NCBI RefSeq assembly: GCF_003663885.1
Contig: NZ_RCCE01000002.1
Location: forward strand, 620,001-684,000
Source: Litoreibacter meonggei
GTDB lineage: Bacteria > Pseudomonadota > Alphaproteobacteria > Rhodobacterales > Rhodobacteraceae
Direction: 5' to 3'
Length of the DNA stretch: 64,000 nt
The position numbers were made by a program, and so were the translations under genes. The notes beneath the pieces are model-generated. The model was not told where the DNA came from. It saw only the letters and a program-made list of their open reading frames with translations, and searched no databases. Shown here piece after piece: positions 35,883 to 45,610 of the stretch; within the stretch, counting starts at the first letter, position 1; every line of letters begins with the position of its first letter.

Positions 35883-35938
35883 AGTGACTCCAATAGAGTT
35901 GGTGTTTCGATGTATTGAAAGGTTGGATGAAGGCGCGG

Positions 35939-36847
35939 CTACTTGCTGGGATCGCCGGATGCCCAGGCCACACCATCACCGCGGTCCATGGTCGCCATCT
36001 GCGCCATGTCTGCGTCGTCGATCGTGAAAGAGAACAGATCCAAGTTCTGAGCCAACCGTTCCGGGTTCAGGCTTTTGGGCAGAACGGCATAGCCATTCTG
36101 TACGCCCCATCGCAGCAAGAGCTGGGCCTCAGAGACGCCGTACTTCTGAGCCATGCCTTTGAAGGCCGCGCCGTCCGCCTTCATGTCATCAGTCTTGGCG
36201 CTGTCCTGACCGGGCTCTGTGCGCCACGTGGAGAGTGGGACAAGGCTGCTGTAGGCAATCGGTGCGATGTTGTGCGCGGCCATATGGGCAAGCAGGCCGG
36301 GTTTCTGGGACCAAGGATGCAATTCGATCTGGTTGGCGTCGGGCATCGGCAGGCCAGCGGCGCTGATCTCGTCAAGATGGCTTTCGTTGAAGTTGCTCAC
36401 GCCGATGGAACGGGCCTTGCCACTGGCTTGCAAGTCCAGCAAGGCGCGCCATTGCTCCAGACGCATATCACCGCCGTAAGGCGCGTGGATCAGATAAAGG
36501 TCCACATACTCCAACCCCAGACGCGACAGGCTTGCGTCGCATTCCTCAAGGGTTTGTGCACCGGTTTTGGGCGCGTCGCCCCAAGCGGGGTTTCCGGGCC
36601 AAAGTTTGGCCGTTACGAACAGATCAGCACGGGGTAGCCCTTCGGCCTGCAACCCTTTCCTGATCCCGGCCCCAACCGTTTCCTCGTTGCCATAACCAGA
36701 AGCGGTGTCGATGTGCCTATAGCCTGCGGCGATTGCCGAACTGATTGCGGTTTCAGCATCGTCATTCGAGATAAGATAAGTGCCAAACCCGATTGCGGGG
36801 ATTGAGGTGTCAGAGTTGAGGGCGAAGGTGGTTTGTGGTCCGGACAT
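35939..36847 (-). CDS. aldo/keto reductase (second copy, DkgA-like)
   Basis: 302 residues, AKR fold. D and Y in HIDTASGYGNEETVG, K in VTAKLWPG, H in YLIHAPYGG, and VLPKSLNPERLAQN for NADPH. It resembles 2,5-diketo-gluconate-type reductases. GGAG 6 bases before the ATG at 36847 selects that start over one four codons earlier. It is divergent from an AraC-type regulator gene; the 159-base space between them probably holds both promoters, and the regulator likely controls this enzyme. Confidence 0.9.
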   Translation of the reverse strand: MSGPQTTFALNSDTSIPAIGFGTYLISNDDAETAISSAIAAGYRHIDTASGYGNEETVGAGIRKGLQAEGLPRADLFVTAKLWPGNPAWGDAPKTGAQTLEECDASLSRLGLEYVDLYLIHAPYGGDMRLEQWRALLDLQASGKARSIGVSNFNESHLDEISAAGLPMPDANQIELHPWSQKPGLLAHMAAHNIAPIAYSSLVPLSTWRTEPGQDSAKTDDMKADGAAFKGMAQKYGVSEAQLLLRWGVQNGYAVLPKSLNPERLAQNLDLFSFTIDDADMAQMATMDRGDGVAWASGDPSK

Positions 36848-37006
36848 GCAGTGCTCCATTCATGCGTCTTGTTGATTGGAAGCTATGTGCGTGGCGGCGA
36901 TCCGTCCTGCCAAATTCTCCGGTATGTCTGCCAATTCCTCCGAATGGTTGGGAAATTACGTGATCTTACGGAACACTCCTGATAGAGATCGGCAAAGGAG
37001 ATGCCG

Positions 37007-37879
37007 ATGACGTTTGAGAGAGTACAGCACCTGTCAGCAGAGCTTTCAGTCCGCGAAACAGCACGTTCGGGCAGAATCCTGCCTGCTGCGCATATATTTC
37101 AACGAGAGGATGTCACGGCGTTTGAGGCTGTTGTTTATAACCCTGTGATCTGTCTGATCCTACAGGGGCGAAAAGAAATGAACATCGGTGATCAATTGGT
37201 TTCTCTGGCTGAGGGGGATGCGCTGTTGGTCAGCCACGACTTGCCCGTGACGTCCAAAATAACGCAAGCCAGTTCCGATGCCCCGTACCGCGCACTTATC
37301 CTGTCATTGGATTTAGGTATTTTGCGCAGCCTTTATGAACAGGTCGGCGAAACGGTGTCGGACACGCAGGGCGCGAAATCCCTCTCGGCGAGTGTCGCTG
37401 ATCCCGCATGGGTCGGTCCAATCGTGCGCTATCTGGAATTGATGGATGCCCCCCTTGATATACAGGTCCTCGGTCCGATGATCCTGAAAGAAATCCACTA
37501 CCGTCTCTTGTTGTCGCCGATTGGCGGTATGTTGCGGAACCTGTTGTCGGTCGACAGCCATGCCAGCCGTATCGCCAAATCCATCCAACAGATCAGGACC
37601 AGTTTTCGAGAGCCGTTGGCGGTGGGCGAACTGGCCGAAGTGGCCGGGATGAGCCCGTCGTCGTTTCATGAGCACTTCAAGTCTGTGACTGGCACGACAC
37701 CACTGCAGTATCAAAAAGATCTCCGAATGATCGAGGCGCGCGCGCTTTTGGAGCGCGGTGTCCCTTCTGTATCCGTTGCAGGATTTGAAGTCGGTTATGA
37801 GAGCTCCACGCATTTCAGCCGCGACTACTCCCGCAAATTTGGTTGCTCGCCCAAACACCACCTCGCGCGGGCATCATAG
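37007..37879 (+). CDS. AraC family transcriptional regulator
   Basis: 290 residues. N-terminal AraC_N cupin-like domain (about 20-170, with VICLILQGRKEMNIGDQ) and a C-terminal double HTH: LAEVAGMSPSSFHEHFKSVTGTTPLQYQKDLRM and the second helix pair VAGFEVGYESSTHFSRDYSRKFG. AAGGAG lies 6 bases before the ATG at 37007, which is chosen over the one at 37001. Divergent to the aldo/keto reductase gene; typical arrangement for a local activator. Confidence 0.92.
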   Translation: MTFERVQHLSAELSVRETARSGRILPAAHIFQREDVTAFEAVVYNPVICLILQGRKEMNIGDQLVSLAEGDALLVSHDLPVTSKITQASSDAPYRALILSLDLGILRSLYEQVGETVSDTQGAKSLSASVADPAWVGPIVRYLELMDAPLDIQVLGPMILKEIHYRLLLSPIGGMLRNLLSVDSHASRIAKSIQQIRTSFREPLAVGELAEVAGMSPSSFHEHFKSVTGTTPLQYQKDLRMIEARALLERGVPSVSVAGFEVGYESSTHFSRDYSRKFGCSPKHHLARAS

Positions 37880-38188
37880 TTTGCTTCTGCGGTAAAAAAG
37901 CAAACATTTAGACAGAATAGGAAAACGGAAGCCTTGTCCCGCGGCATGTGAGTTCCTGCACCGTGCGGCGAAAGGTCTGTGTTGAGATCCAGCTCGCTTG
38001 ACCCGCTTGAATGGCTGCATTGGTGAACTACACTGCACTGCCATAAGTTCATCGCCTCGGTTGCGAACAAATGCTGCGTCAGCAAAGGAATAGAAACGAA
38101 TGTCGGGAAGGTCCCGCGTCATACCAGTTCGTGCGCGGTGCCGCGAAGGGCGGCTTGATACCATTGTTTATGCCGGTCGGTAGTCGCT
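37880..38188. other. 309-base stretch without a convincing gene
   Basis: A weak inverted repeat GTTTGC...GCAAAC (37879-37905) follows the AraC stop; its 15-base loop makes a terminator uncertain. The remainder has open frames on the minus strand but their conceptual products are basic, low in hydrophobic periodicity and unlike any family I recognise. It may be a degraded gene or plain spacer. Confidence 0.4.
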
Positions 38189-38542
38189 TCAATATCCTTC
38201 AAATCGGTAGAATGTAAATTCTGGCACCGATATGACGCCTGCGGCGCGCATACCGTTTTTTAGTGCCGGGTCCGCGGCAAATGCCCTTGCGCGATCAAGC
38301 GTATCCCACTCGAAGATGACAGTTACTGAATTGGGGTCTGCCGGGTTCTGTAAGATTTCGAATGCTGTCTCCCCGACGCTTTGTCTGGTTGAAAGTGCTC
38401 CGTCAAAAACGGACTTCCATGCCGCAAAATCGGCGACTTGGTGCTGGACGATCATGACAGCATCTTGGGCAGCGGCGCTCTGACATATTCCTAATGTCAG
38501 AGCGGTCGAGAGTGTTAATGAGCGAAAAGTTGAATGTGACAT
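38189..38542 (-). CDS. small secreted protein, dimeric alpha-beta barrel (ABM-like)
   Basis: 117 residues. Signal peptide (1 to about 26, cleavage near AAAQDA), then AVMIVQHQVADFAAWKSVFDG, VTVIFEWDTLDRARAFAADPALKNGMRAAGV: the ferredoxin-like half-barrel pattern of antibiotic-biosynthesis-monooxygenase-type proteins. A periplasmic version is unusual. It follows the sulfotransferase gene by 59 bases on the same strand and may be read with it. Function unknown. Confidence 0.72.
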   Translation of the reverse strand: MSHSTFRSLTLSTALTLGICQSAAAQDAVMIVQHQVADFAAWKSVFDGALSTRQSVGETAFEILQNPADPNSVTVIFEWDTLDRARAFAADPALKNGMRAAGVISVPEFTFYRFEGY

Positions 38543-38601
38543 CTGCAAAAATACCCAAACTAAATAGACGTTAGATCGTGACGATTGCGCTCAATAGGCG
38601 C

Positions 38602-39495
38602 TCAGGATGCGCCGCTTTTGAGCCAATCTGCGCAGGCCTCACCAAGTTCGGCGATGGCAGTTTTTTCATATCGCTCACTCAACGCTTGCGGCAGCTCATC
38701 ATTCCAACGGCCATTTTTGCCTTTGTGGATGAAGGTCTTTGCGCCGCCTTCCCAGAATGCACCACCCAGCGGCACAGTTTGCGCAGCATTTTCTTTCATG
38801 TAGTCGAATGAGCAATGCTTAAGCACGCGGTCCATGATTGCTTGCTCAGCTGGTACATCGATAAACTCAGCAATGCGGCGAATTTGACCTTCCATGTCTG
38901 ACTTGAGGTCCGCAAAATGCACGAGCATCACGTTTGGAAGATCGCGAATAGCCCACCAAGAACGGACGTTTTCCCAGAAAGGCCAGAACGGCGCGCCATC
39001 ATTGTCGAGCCAATTCTCAAAGTACTCTTGCGTGGTGCCAACAGGCAGCTCGATAGGAGGGCCAACACGTCCAGGCGTGTTGTTCAGCGCGTCATACCAC
39101 GCGTCATTGGCGTTGAGGTGGTGGTTGTGGAGAGACCAAGCAATGTCACGCCCATCGCGTGCGACGTAAACGTATTTTGCCTTATCTGAGAAAACGAGCG
39201 CATCGACCGGAAGATGCGTTTTTAGAAAGCGGCGATGAGTTTGGGCTTCAATCATGGGCAATTTCACCTCTTTGGGTGGAATGCGTAAGTCGACCCAATG
39301 CCCCATCTCCGAGACTGGCAGGTTTTCTTCACCGTCAAAGATAAGTTGGCTGATGATTTGCTGCATCCACGTCGTTCCAGTTTTTCCATATGTTCCGATG
39401 ATAATGTCATCGTCGCGAAACTGAATGTCGTCCCAGATCGTGCTGTCAAAATGATGGCTGTGTATGTCGCGGGTTTTTGTTGGCAAACTAGGCAT
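38602..39495 (-). CDS. sulfotransferase family protein
   Basis: 297 residues. The PAPS-binding 5'-phosphosulfate loop is TYGKTGTTWMQ near residue 35, the 3'-phosphate site includes YVARDGRDIAWS (with the conserved Arg/Ser), and the C-terminal IHKGKNGRWND matches the RKGxxGDW-type motif. It transfers sulfate from PAPS to an alcohol or amine. The ATG at 39495 is supported by AAAGGA 7 bases before it. It is divergent to a LysR-type gene across 126 bases, suggesting local control. Confidence 0.9.
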   Translation of the reverse strand: MPSLPTKTRDIHSHHFDSTIWDDIQFRDDDIIIGTYGKTGTTWMQQIISQLIFDGEENLPVSEMGHWVDLRIPPKEVKLPMIEAQTHRRFLKTHLPVDALVFSDKAKYVYVARDGRDIAWSLHNHHLNANDAWYDALNNTPGRVGPPIELPVGTTQEYFENWLDNDGAPFWPFWENVRSWWAIRDLPNVMLVHFADLKSDMEGQIRRIAEFIDVPAEQAIMDRVLKHCSFDYMKENAAQTVPLGGAFWEGGAKTFIHKGKNGRWNDELPQALSERYEKTAIAELGEACADWLKSGAS

Positions 39496-39621
39496 CGTAA
39501 ATTCCTTTATCATTGAAATATCTTGCCCATAGGCTATCCCCCTCTGCCTTTTGCACAAATACACAATAGTAGCCTGCGGCTCTGCATTCGTGCACAGTGC
39601 GCCTCAGGACGGGAGGCCACT

Positions 39622-40524
39622 ATGTTCAACTGGAATGATATTCGGGTGTTTCTGACGGTCGCTGAAGAGGGGTCGTCGCTCGCTGCTGCTAGTATCATCG
39701 GAATGAACCACACCACAGTTGCGCGCCGCATCGACGCATTAGAACATGCGCTAAATCTAGAACTATTTGAACGTACAAACCGTGGGTACAATTTGACGGC
39801 ACAAGGATTGGTTCTTTTAGACGTCGCGAAAACAATGCGCGCTTCTGCGGCATCTGTCCTTACCACAGCCGAACAGTTGGCCCGCGATGATGATGGCGTG
39901 ATCCGATTTGCAGGAAATGCTGAAGCAATGCAGCGATTTGGTGTCAAACTCACCTCAAAGTTCAAAGAGAAGAACCCTCAAATTTCTTTCGATCTGTTGA
40001 TTGATGTTGCATGGGACAAAAACCAATCACCGCTGGAGTCCGGAAAGGCTGATTTGGTGCTGCGCCCAATTGACGAGATTTCCGGAGATACGCTGATAGC
40101 CAAAAAGTTGGCGCGGTTTCCTCTCGGTGTCTATTGCAGCAAGGCATATCACCAAAAATACGGTGCGCCACGATCACTCGACGAGGCGCAAGGTCGAAAG
40201 TTTGTGATTTATTCAGACGAGGTCGCACGCGTCATGAAAGCGGTGGACTGGCTTAACCATCAACTTGACGCTGCTGATATTCTGTATCAAGTCAACGCTG
40301 TCACCAGCATGGCTGCAGCCCTTCAATCTGGAGCGGGATTGGGATTATTGCCCTGTGTCACCGGCGATGCAACCCCGGACTTAGTGTCCTGCTTCCGCCA
40401 TGAAGAGCTTCAACACACGCTCTGGCTGGTCGCATCAAAGGAAAGCTATACGCGCCCTGCTGTTCGCAAGTTCATGGCCTTTGCAGGAGAGCATTTTAAG
40501 TCAGGTAATCGGGCTGGCGCATAG
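39622..40524 (+). CDS. LysR family transcriptional regulator
   Basis: 300 residues. N-terminal winged HTH NWNDIRVFLTVAEEGSSLAAAS...HTTVARRIDALEHALNLELFERTNRGYNLTAQG, then a periplasmic-binding-like effector domain (about 90-290) with LQSGAGLGLLPC. GGGAGG precedes the ATG at 39622. Divergent to the sulfotransferase gene, which it may regulate; the inducer is unknown. Confidence 0.9.
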   Translation: MFNWNDIRVFLTVAEEGSSLAAASIIGMNHTTVARRIDALEHALNLELFERTNRGYNLTAQGLVLLDVAKTMRASAASVLTTAEQLARDDDGVIRFAGNAEAMQRFGVKLTSKFKEKNPQISFDLLIDVAWDKNQSPLESGKADLVLRPIDEISGDTLIAKKLARFPLGVYCSKAYHQKYGAPRSLDEAQGRKFVIYSDEVARVMKAVDWLNHQLDAADILYQVNAVTSMAAALQSGAGLGLLPCVTGDATPDLVSCFRHEELQHTLWLVASKESYTRPAVRKFMAFAGEHFKSGNRAGA

Positions 40525-40655
40525 CCGAAGTTGTTTCAGAGGTGAGTTGTTCAAACCCTCATTTGAAGTGAGGTCCATCCGAAAGCGGCCATTGAGATAA
40601 AAACGTTGAATGTCCGGAAAGTCCGCAAAGCAGCCACTCTCCGAATTTTCTCTAT

Positions 40656-41672
40656 CTATCCAAGGCCGTCGAAAAACTCCGCCTTCTCCGCCCTTAACCA
40701 CGCGTCAAATCCCGCCGCTGACAAATCCAGCGTCTCGTGCGGTAGCAGTGCCTTCAGCCCGCGGGTCACGTCAAACGGCACTTCCAACAGCAGGTCTTCC
40801 TCTCGAAGAGAGTCGACCATAACCCCCAGCACCTTGACCCGGTCATGCAAGGCATTCGCCGCCGCCATGTCGCCGCCGCCCGCCTCAATGGCATCGATCT
40901 GCGCCTGCATCTGCTCGGTAATCGGCTGGCCCACCTGCGTCTCGCGAAACTGCGCCTTGCGAAGGCGTTTATAAACCCAGTGCAGCCGCGTCATCCCGTC
41001 GAAATGCAAGATCACCGATGACCGAGACCGCTTCACCCCCGGAAAAGTCCAAGGCCGCTCGGTGTCATGGTGGGGCCGATGAATACCCAGCACGTAGTCG
41101 TATCCCGTGGGCGAGCACGCCTTGCCCTCGCTATGTCCCGTCAGCCCGAACCGCGTCAGCCCCTCGCCGTCCAACACCAGCCGCGAGAAATCTCCTTCCA
41201 GCCGCTTGGTGGACGCGCGGAAATTACCGCTGAACATGTCATCTTGCGCCTCCCCCTCCAGCCAGACCCGTTCCAGATTGGGAATGTTCAGGTAGTCGCC
41301 GGGCCGCATCGTTTGCAGCCGCGCCAGCTCTTTCTCCAATGGCTCGACCTGATGGATGAATTCGTCCGCATCCAGATGCACCAGATAGTCCACATCCGTG
41401 CGCCTATATGCCAAAGTCGCGTTCAAGGTCTGCCGCCGCTGGTGCGTTTTCGGCACCTTGATATCAAGCTCCGCACGCCAGTAGGCCTCATCTGCAACCG
41501 TGACATGCACCGCGTCCAGCGGCGCCAGCAACGCTCGCGTGCGCAGGTTGTCGCGGTCCAGATATATGTGCACCGCCGAGGCGCCAGCCCACAGATGATG
41601 CGCGGCATAAGCGGCCACAAGCTCCGGCGGCTCGTCCATGGTGCCCACAACGCCCCAAGTCGGCAGTTTCAC
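40656..41672 (-). CDS. glycosyltransferase family 2-like protein
   Basis: 338 residues from a GTG at 41672. WGVVGTMDEPPELVAAYAAHHLWAGA is the usual start of this GT group (nucleotide-sugar strand and helix), YIYLDRDN-type strand follows, and LVHLDADEFIH supplies the DxD-like metal motif. The frame is open to 41816, but that extension crosses the terminator of the preceding gene (41773-41799) and lacks a ribosome site, so a start after it is preferred; the exact codon is uncertain. Its acceptor is unknown. The 131 bases between it and the LysR gene show nothing notable. Confidence 0.78.
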   Translation of the reverse strand: MKLPTWGVVGTMDEPPELVAAYAAHHLWAGASAVHIYLDRDNLRTRALLAPLDAVHVTVADEAYWRAELDIKVPKTHQRRQTLNATLAYRRTDVDYLVHLDADEFIHQVEPLEKELARLQTMRPGDYLNIPNLERVWLEGEAQDDMFSGNFRASTKRLEGDFSRLVLDGEGLTRFGLTGHSEGKACSPTGYDYVLGIHRPHHDTERPWTFPGVKRSRSSVILHFDGMTRLHWVYKRLRKAQFRETQVGQPITEQMQAQIDAIEAGGGDMAAANALHDRVKVLGVMVDSLREEDLLLEVPFDVTRGLKALLPHETLDLSAAGFDAWLRAEKAEFFDGLG

Positions 41673-41772
41673 AGGTTTGCCCCATTCTTGATTGATCTCA
41701 TTTGAACAGGGAATGCCGGATTTCCGTGCAACGTCAATGTCGAACCCCGATAATGCAGCCAATTCGACATGG

Positions 41773-41799
41773 AAAAAGCGGCCCGCTTTCACGGGCCGC
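41773..41799 (-). terminator. rho-independent terminator of the VPLPA-CTERM gene
   Basis: On the minus strand GCGGCCCG (41799-41792) pairs with CGGGCCGC (41785-41778), followed by TTTTT (41777-41773). Confidence 0.9.
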
Positions 41800-41834
41800 C
41801 TCTCTGATCTTAGCAAATACCTAAATCGTTAGGC

Positions 41835-42482
41835 TTAAGCCTTGCGACGCTTACGACGTGCCGCCCCTACTCCCAGTAGACCAAAGCCGGCAGCCAGCAT
41901 CGGCATAGCGGCCGGAAGCGGTACTGCGGCCACGTATTCCACGGTCGCACCACCAAGGTAGAACTGGTCAGCTGACGTGCCGCCATACGCAAAGGTGATC
42001 GAGGTGAGCGAGCCACTGACGCCGTTGTAGGTCGCGAACGTCCGCTCTGACAGCACCGAACCGTTATACCCTATGTCAAAGGTGCTGGAACTGGTCGACA
42101 ACGAGTTGTGATTTCCATCATAGAAGATGAAGTTGGTCATGGACGTTACATTCTGCCCAAAGGTCAGCGTTACGCTTTCCCCTGTCGTAATGTTGTCGTC
42201 GTTAGACGGATCACACTGGTTGCTGATACCACCGACAACACCAATCGTACCACAAACACCCAAGCCAGCGGGCTTGCCGTTAGACAAGTCATCCAGATAC
42301 GCGTTGTGGGACGAGGTCAGTGTGACATCGAGTCCGCCAAAGGTGAAGGTTTGCCCTTCAACGCCACCACGGTCACCGGGCGTACCCGCTGCAAGTGCGA
42401 CGAAATCCAAGCTGACCGTTGCGGCGGAGGCGCTTCCGCCTATCACCAATAAAGCAGCGGTCGCCGCTAATAGTCTTTTCAT
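41835..42482 (-). CDS. secreted VPLPA-CTERM sorting-domain protein
   Basis: 215 residues. Signal peptide (1 to about 20, GSASAA), a beta-rich domain high in Gly, Thr and Ser with a likely disulfide pair (GVCGTIG...NQCDPS), and the C-terminal tail VPLPAAMPMLAAGFGLLGVG followed by ARRKRRK. Should be exported, processed at the tail and released or anchored on the cell surface, perhaps in exopolysaccharide. A strong terminator follows. Three TTAA elements lie about 100 bases upstream but with spacings unlike a CtrA box. Confidence 0.85.
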   Translation of the reverse strand: MKRLLAATAALLVIGGSASAATVSLDFVALAAGTPGDRGGVEGQTFTFGGLDVTLTSSHNAYLDDLSNGKPAGLGVCGTIGVVGGISNQCDPSNDDNITTGESVTLTFGQNVTSMTNFIFYDGNHNSLSTSSSTFDIGYNGSVLSERTFATYNGVSGSLTSITFAYGGTSADQFYLGGATVEYVAAVPLPAAMPMLAAGFGLLGVGAARRKRRKA

Positions 42483-42814
42483 GAGTTTTCTCCAGACTGG
42501 TTACAAAAAACACCATTTATGAAATTGAGAATTGCATGCACAGATAGATGCCAGAATCATTTCCCCAAATGGCGGCTCTTAATAGTTAACATTATTTAAG
42601 GTTTTGGTCAAAATGACGCATCGTGGTCTGGATTTCTTCGCCGCGATTCCCTGCGAGCACCCCTTTGAATGCACATCCTCGCCATTTTGTGATCACGGCA
42701 TTTAGGCGTGTGATCACAAATGTCGCTTTTATGGCCCTTAGGTCAATTTCAGCGTTTGCGCTGAGGTTATCCCATGTATCAAAGGCAAGAACCCCCTGAC
42801 TCAAGGAGAGAGTT
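42483..42814 (+). other. 332-base intergenic region with the suc operator
   Basis: No gene is credible here. It holds the divergent promoters of the VPLPA-CTERM gene and sucC. The left half is AT-rich (TTAA at 42579, 42586, 42596). The paired palindromes at 42688-42718 are described separately. AAGGAG (42803-42808) is the sucC ribosome site. Confidence 0.6.
42688..42718 (+). promoter_or_regulatory. paired TGTGATCAC palindromes upstream of sucC
   Basis: TGTGATCACG (42688-42697) and TGTGATCACA (42709-42718), start-to-start 21 bp, flanked by TTT and AAA, 97-127 bases before the sucC start. Same motif and spacing as before sdhC. Confidence 0.72.
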
Positions 42815-44008
42815 TTGAACATCCATGAATACCAAGCGAAGGCGCTCCTTCGCTCCTACGGTGCCCCCGTCTCGGACGGTCGCGTCGTCCTCGCCGCCGA
42901 AAACGCAAAATCCGCAGCAGGTGAATTGGACGGCCCGCTCTGGGTTGTCAAAGCTCAAATCCACGCAGGTGGCCGCGGCAAAGGCTCCTTCAAGGAAGCC
43001 GATGCAGGCGAAGCTGGCGGTGTGCGTCTGTGCAAATCCGTTGAAGAAGCCGCCAACGAGGCTAAAAAGATGTTGGGCCGCACATTGGTCACGCACCAGT
43101 CCGGCCCCGCGGGCAAGCAAGTGAACCGCATCTATATCGAAGACGGCTCCGGCATCGAAACCGAACTCTACCTCGCCCTGCTCGTCGACCGCCAAACCAG
43201 CCAAGTCAGCTTCGTCTGCTCGACCGAAGGCGGCATGGACATCGAAGAGGTCGCCGCCTCCACACCAGAGAAAATCCTGTCCTTCTCCGTCGATCCGGCC
43301 ACCGGTTACCAAGCCTTCCACGGCCGCCGCATCGCGTTCGAGCTGGGCCTCAAGGGCGCACAGATCAAACAATGCGTCGCCTTGATGGGCACGCTCTACA
43401 AACTCTTCATTGAGAAAGACATGGAGATGCTGGAAATCAACCCGCTGATCGTGTCCGACAAGGGCGATCTGAAATGCCTCGACGCCAAGATGGGCTTTGA
43501 CGGCAACGCCATGTACCGCCACGCCGACATCGCGGAGTTGCGCGACGAAACCGAAGAAGACCCCAAAGAGCTGGCAGCGTCGAAATACGACCTCAACTAC
43601 ATCGCGCTGGACGGCGAAATCGGCTGCATGGTCAACGGCGCGGGCCTTGCCATGGCGACGATGGACATCATCAAGCTCTACGGCGCGGAGCCTGCCAACT
43701 TCCTCGACGTGGGCGGCGGCGCGACCAAAGAGAAGGTTACCGAGGCGTTCAAGATCATCACATCTGATCCGAACGTCAAAGGCATCCTCGTCAATATCTT
43801 CGGCGGCATCATGCGCTGCGACGTCATCGCCGAAGGCGTTGTCGCCGCGGTGAAAGAAGTGGGCCTGCAGGTGCCGCTGGTTGTCCGCCTCGAAGGGACC
43901 AATGTTGAAGAGGGCAAAGCCATCATCAACGGCTCCGACGTCGACATCATCGCAGCCGACGATCTGAAAGACGGCGCCGAGAAGATCGTGAAAGCGGTTA
44001 AGGGTTAA
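42815..44008 (+). CDS. sucC: succinyl-CoA synthetase (ADP-forming) beta subunit
   Basis: 397 residues, normal length. ATP-grasp domain starts with the canonical [28 protein letters not shown] is the nucleotide-binding loop; the C-terminal CoA-ligase-type domain has [10 protein letters not shown]. The start is TTG, supported by AAGGAG and by the exact family N-terminus. Makes ATP from succinyl-CoA in the TCA cycle. First gene of the suc-lpd cluster. A REP-like inverted repeat separates it from sucD. Confidence 0.96.
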   Translation: MNIHEYQAKALLRSYGAPVSDGRVVLAAENAKSAAGELDGPLWVVKAQIHAGGRGKGSFKEADAGEAGGVRLCKSVEEAANEAKKMLGRTLVTHQSGPAGKQVNRIYIEDGSGIETELYLALLVDRQTSQVSFVCSTEGGMDIEEVAASTPEKILSFSVDPATGYQAFHGRRIAFELGLKGAQIKQCVALMGTLYKLFIEKDMEMLEINPLIVSDKGDLKCLDAKMGFDGNAMYRHADIAELRDETEEDPKELAASKYDLNYIALDGEIGCMVNGAGLAMATMDIIKLYGAEPANFLDVGGGATKEKVTEAFKIITSDPNVKGILVNIFGGIMRCDVIAEGVVAAVKEVGLQVPLVVRLEGTNVEEGKAIINGSDVDIIAADDLKDGAEKIVKAVKG

Positions 44009-44010
44009 CT

Positions 44011-44069
44011 TGTAGGGCGGGGTTTACCCCGCCGTGCTTATCCATCGGCGGGGTGAACCCCGCCCTACA
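44011..44069. repeat. REP-like inverted repeat between sucC and sucD
   Basis: Left arm 44011-44034 and right arm 44046-44069 match at 23 of 24 positions (core TGTAGGGCGGGGTT). Each arm is itself palindromic (GGCGGGGTxxACCCCGCC). A half copy is at 51132-51153. Confidence 0.85.
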
Positions 44070-44093
44070 CTCAAGATTTCAAGAGGAGCCCAC

Positions 44094-44978
44094 ATGGCCA
44101 TTCTCATCGACGAAAACACCAAGGTAATCTGTCAGGGCTTCACCGGCTCGCAAGGCACCTTCCACTCCGAACAGGCCATCGCCTACGGCACCAAAATGGT
44201 CGGCGGCGTAACGCCCGGCAAGGGCGGCATGACCCATCTGGACCTGCCAGTGTTCGACAGCTGCCACGAGGCGGTCGAGCGCACCGGCGCGGATGCAACC
44301 GTGATCTACGTCCCGCCCCCCTTCGCAGCGGACAGCATCCTTGAGGCCATCGACGCCGAAATCCCCTTCATCTGCTGCATAACCGAGGGCATCCCGGTGC
44401 TCGACATGATGAAGGTGAAGCGCGCGCTGGAAGGCTCCAAGTCCCGCCTGATCGGCCCCAACTGCCCCGGTGTCATCACGCCGGATGCGTGCAAGATCGG
44501 CATCATGCCCGGCCACATCCACAAGCGCGGCTCCGTCGGCGTGGTCTCCCGCTCCGGCACGCTGACCTATGAGGCGGTGAAGCAAACCACCGATAGCGGT
44601 CTTGGCCAGTCCACAGCCGTCGGCATCGGCGGCGACCCGATCAAAGGGACCGAGCATATCGACGTGCTGGAAATGTTCCTCGCCGATCCAGAGACCCAAT
44701 CGATCATCATGATCGGCGAAATCGGCGGCTCGGCGGAAGAAGAAGCCGCCCAGTTCTTGGCCGACGAGAAGAAAGCAGGCCGTTGGAAACCAACCGCGGG
44801 CTTCATCGCTGGTCGCACCGCCCCTCCCGGCCGCCGCATGGGCCACGCTGGCGCTATCGTCGCCGGTGGTAAAGGCGACGCGGAGTCGAAGATCGAAGCG
44901 ATGAAAGCCGCAGGCATCGTGGTGGCCGAAAGCCCCGCAGGTCTGGGCGAGGCCGTTCTGGCAGCCATCGCAAAATGA
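44094..44978 (+). CDS. sucD: succinyl-CoA synthetase alpha subunit
   Basis: 294 residues. CoA-binding [19 protein letters not shown] and GGVTPGKGG at the N-terminus, [18 protein letters not shown], and the phosphorylated His in [10 protein letters not shown] near residue 245. Pairs with SucC. AGAGGAG precedes the ATG. The next gene overlaps its stop by 4 bases. Confidence 0.97.
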   Translation: MAILIDENTKVICQGFTGSQGTFHSEQAIAYGTKMVGGVTPGKGGMTHLDLPVFDSCHEAVERTGADATVIYVPPPFAADSILEAIDAEIPFICCITEGIPVLDMMKVKRALEGSKSRLIGPNCPGVITPDACKIGIMPGHIHKRGSVGVVSRSGTLTYEAVKQTTDSGLGQSTAVGIGGDPIKGTEHIDVLEMFLADPETQSIIMIGEIGGSAEEEAAQFLADEKKAGRWKPTAGFIAGRTAPPGRRMGHAGAIVAGGKGDAESKIEAMKAAGIVVAESPAGLGEAVLAAIAK

Positions 44979-45610
44979 TCAAAGTGGTCGCCATAGCAGC
45001 GTGCGCAAGCACCGCTTTGGCGGCCACTTCCTATATGGCCAGCGCCCTGACGCTCACCGAGATGTCCGCCTCCATCGACGCGTGCCACCAGCCACACGCC
45101 AATGTGGACGACACTATCGGCGCTTTGGCGCAGCAAGGCTGGATTTTGGCCCCCGAAGGCGACCTCTCCCCCGAAATCATCGAGTTGCTGATCTGGCCCC
45201 AAGTGGCCTTCTACGCCACCGGCGACACAGGCGGCGAGCAGATCAAGGCCATCGCGGACCTGCAACGCAAAACCGTCGCAGGCTTCGCCAAGAAAAAAGA
45301 CATCCCCCAAAGCAAAACCCGCATCCTGACCCGCCAGATTGGCGCGGATACCGAGGCCGCTTTGGTGTTCTGGCTGCAACCCGACCCCGCGCAGACCAAC
45401 ATCATCTGCCGCTTCGCGCTGTCGCCCCATTCGCTCATCGGCCACACCGCCAGCGATTTCGCCGCCCCGCAGGTTGTCGAGACCACGCCCACCCAACGCT
45501 TCGCCATCACGCCCATGAACGCCGGTAGTCTTGCGGCAAAGATCGGCGCCCCCGTCACAGTCTCCGGCACGCTAGAGACGCAAACCAGTTTCCCGTCGGG
45601 GGGCAACTGA
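44975..45610 (+). CDS. exported protein of unknown function in the suc operon
   Basis: 211 residues. N-terminal signal peptide (about 1-24, ASALTLTE), two cysteines (DACHQ and IICRFAL) that could pair, and an alternating alpha/beta pattern without a recognised motif. GC content looks like that of the suc genes. ATGA overlap with sucD and 1-base overlap with the DUF805 gene indicate co-translation. No family recognised; periplasmic location is inferred. Confidence 0.7.
   Translation: MIKVVAIAACASTALAATSYMASALTLTEMSASIDACHQPHANVDDTIGALAQQGWILAPEGDLSPEIIELLIWPQVAFYATGDTGGEQIKAIADLQRKTVAGFAKKKDIPQSKTRILTRQIGADTEAALVFWLQPDPAQTNIICRFALSPHSLIGHTASDFAAPQVVETTPTQRFAITPMNAGSLAAKIGAPVTVSGTLETQTSFPSGGN

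Noticed and set aside
37874-38164. 96-codon minus-strand open frame after the AraC gene
   Set aside because: No ribosome site, odd composition, overlapping alternatives in other frames and no recognisable motif.
42579-42599. Three TTAA elements upstream of the VPLPA-CTERM gene
   Set aside because: Spacings of 3 and 6 bases do not fit TTAA-N7-TTAA.
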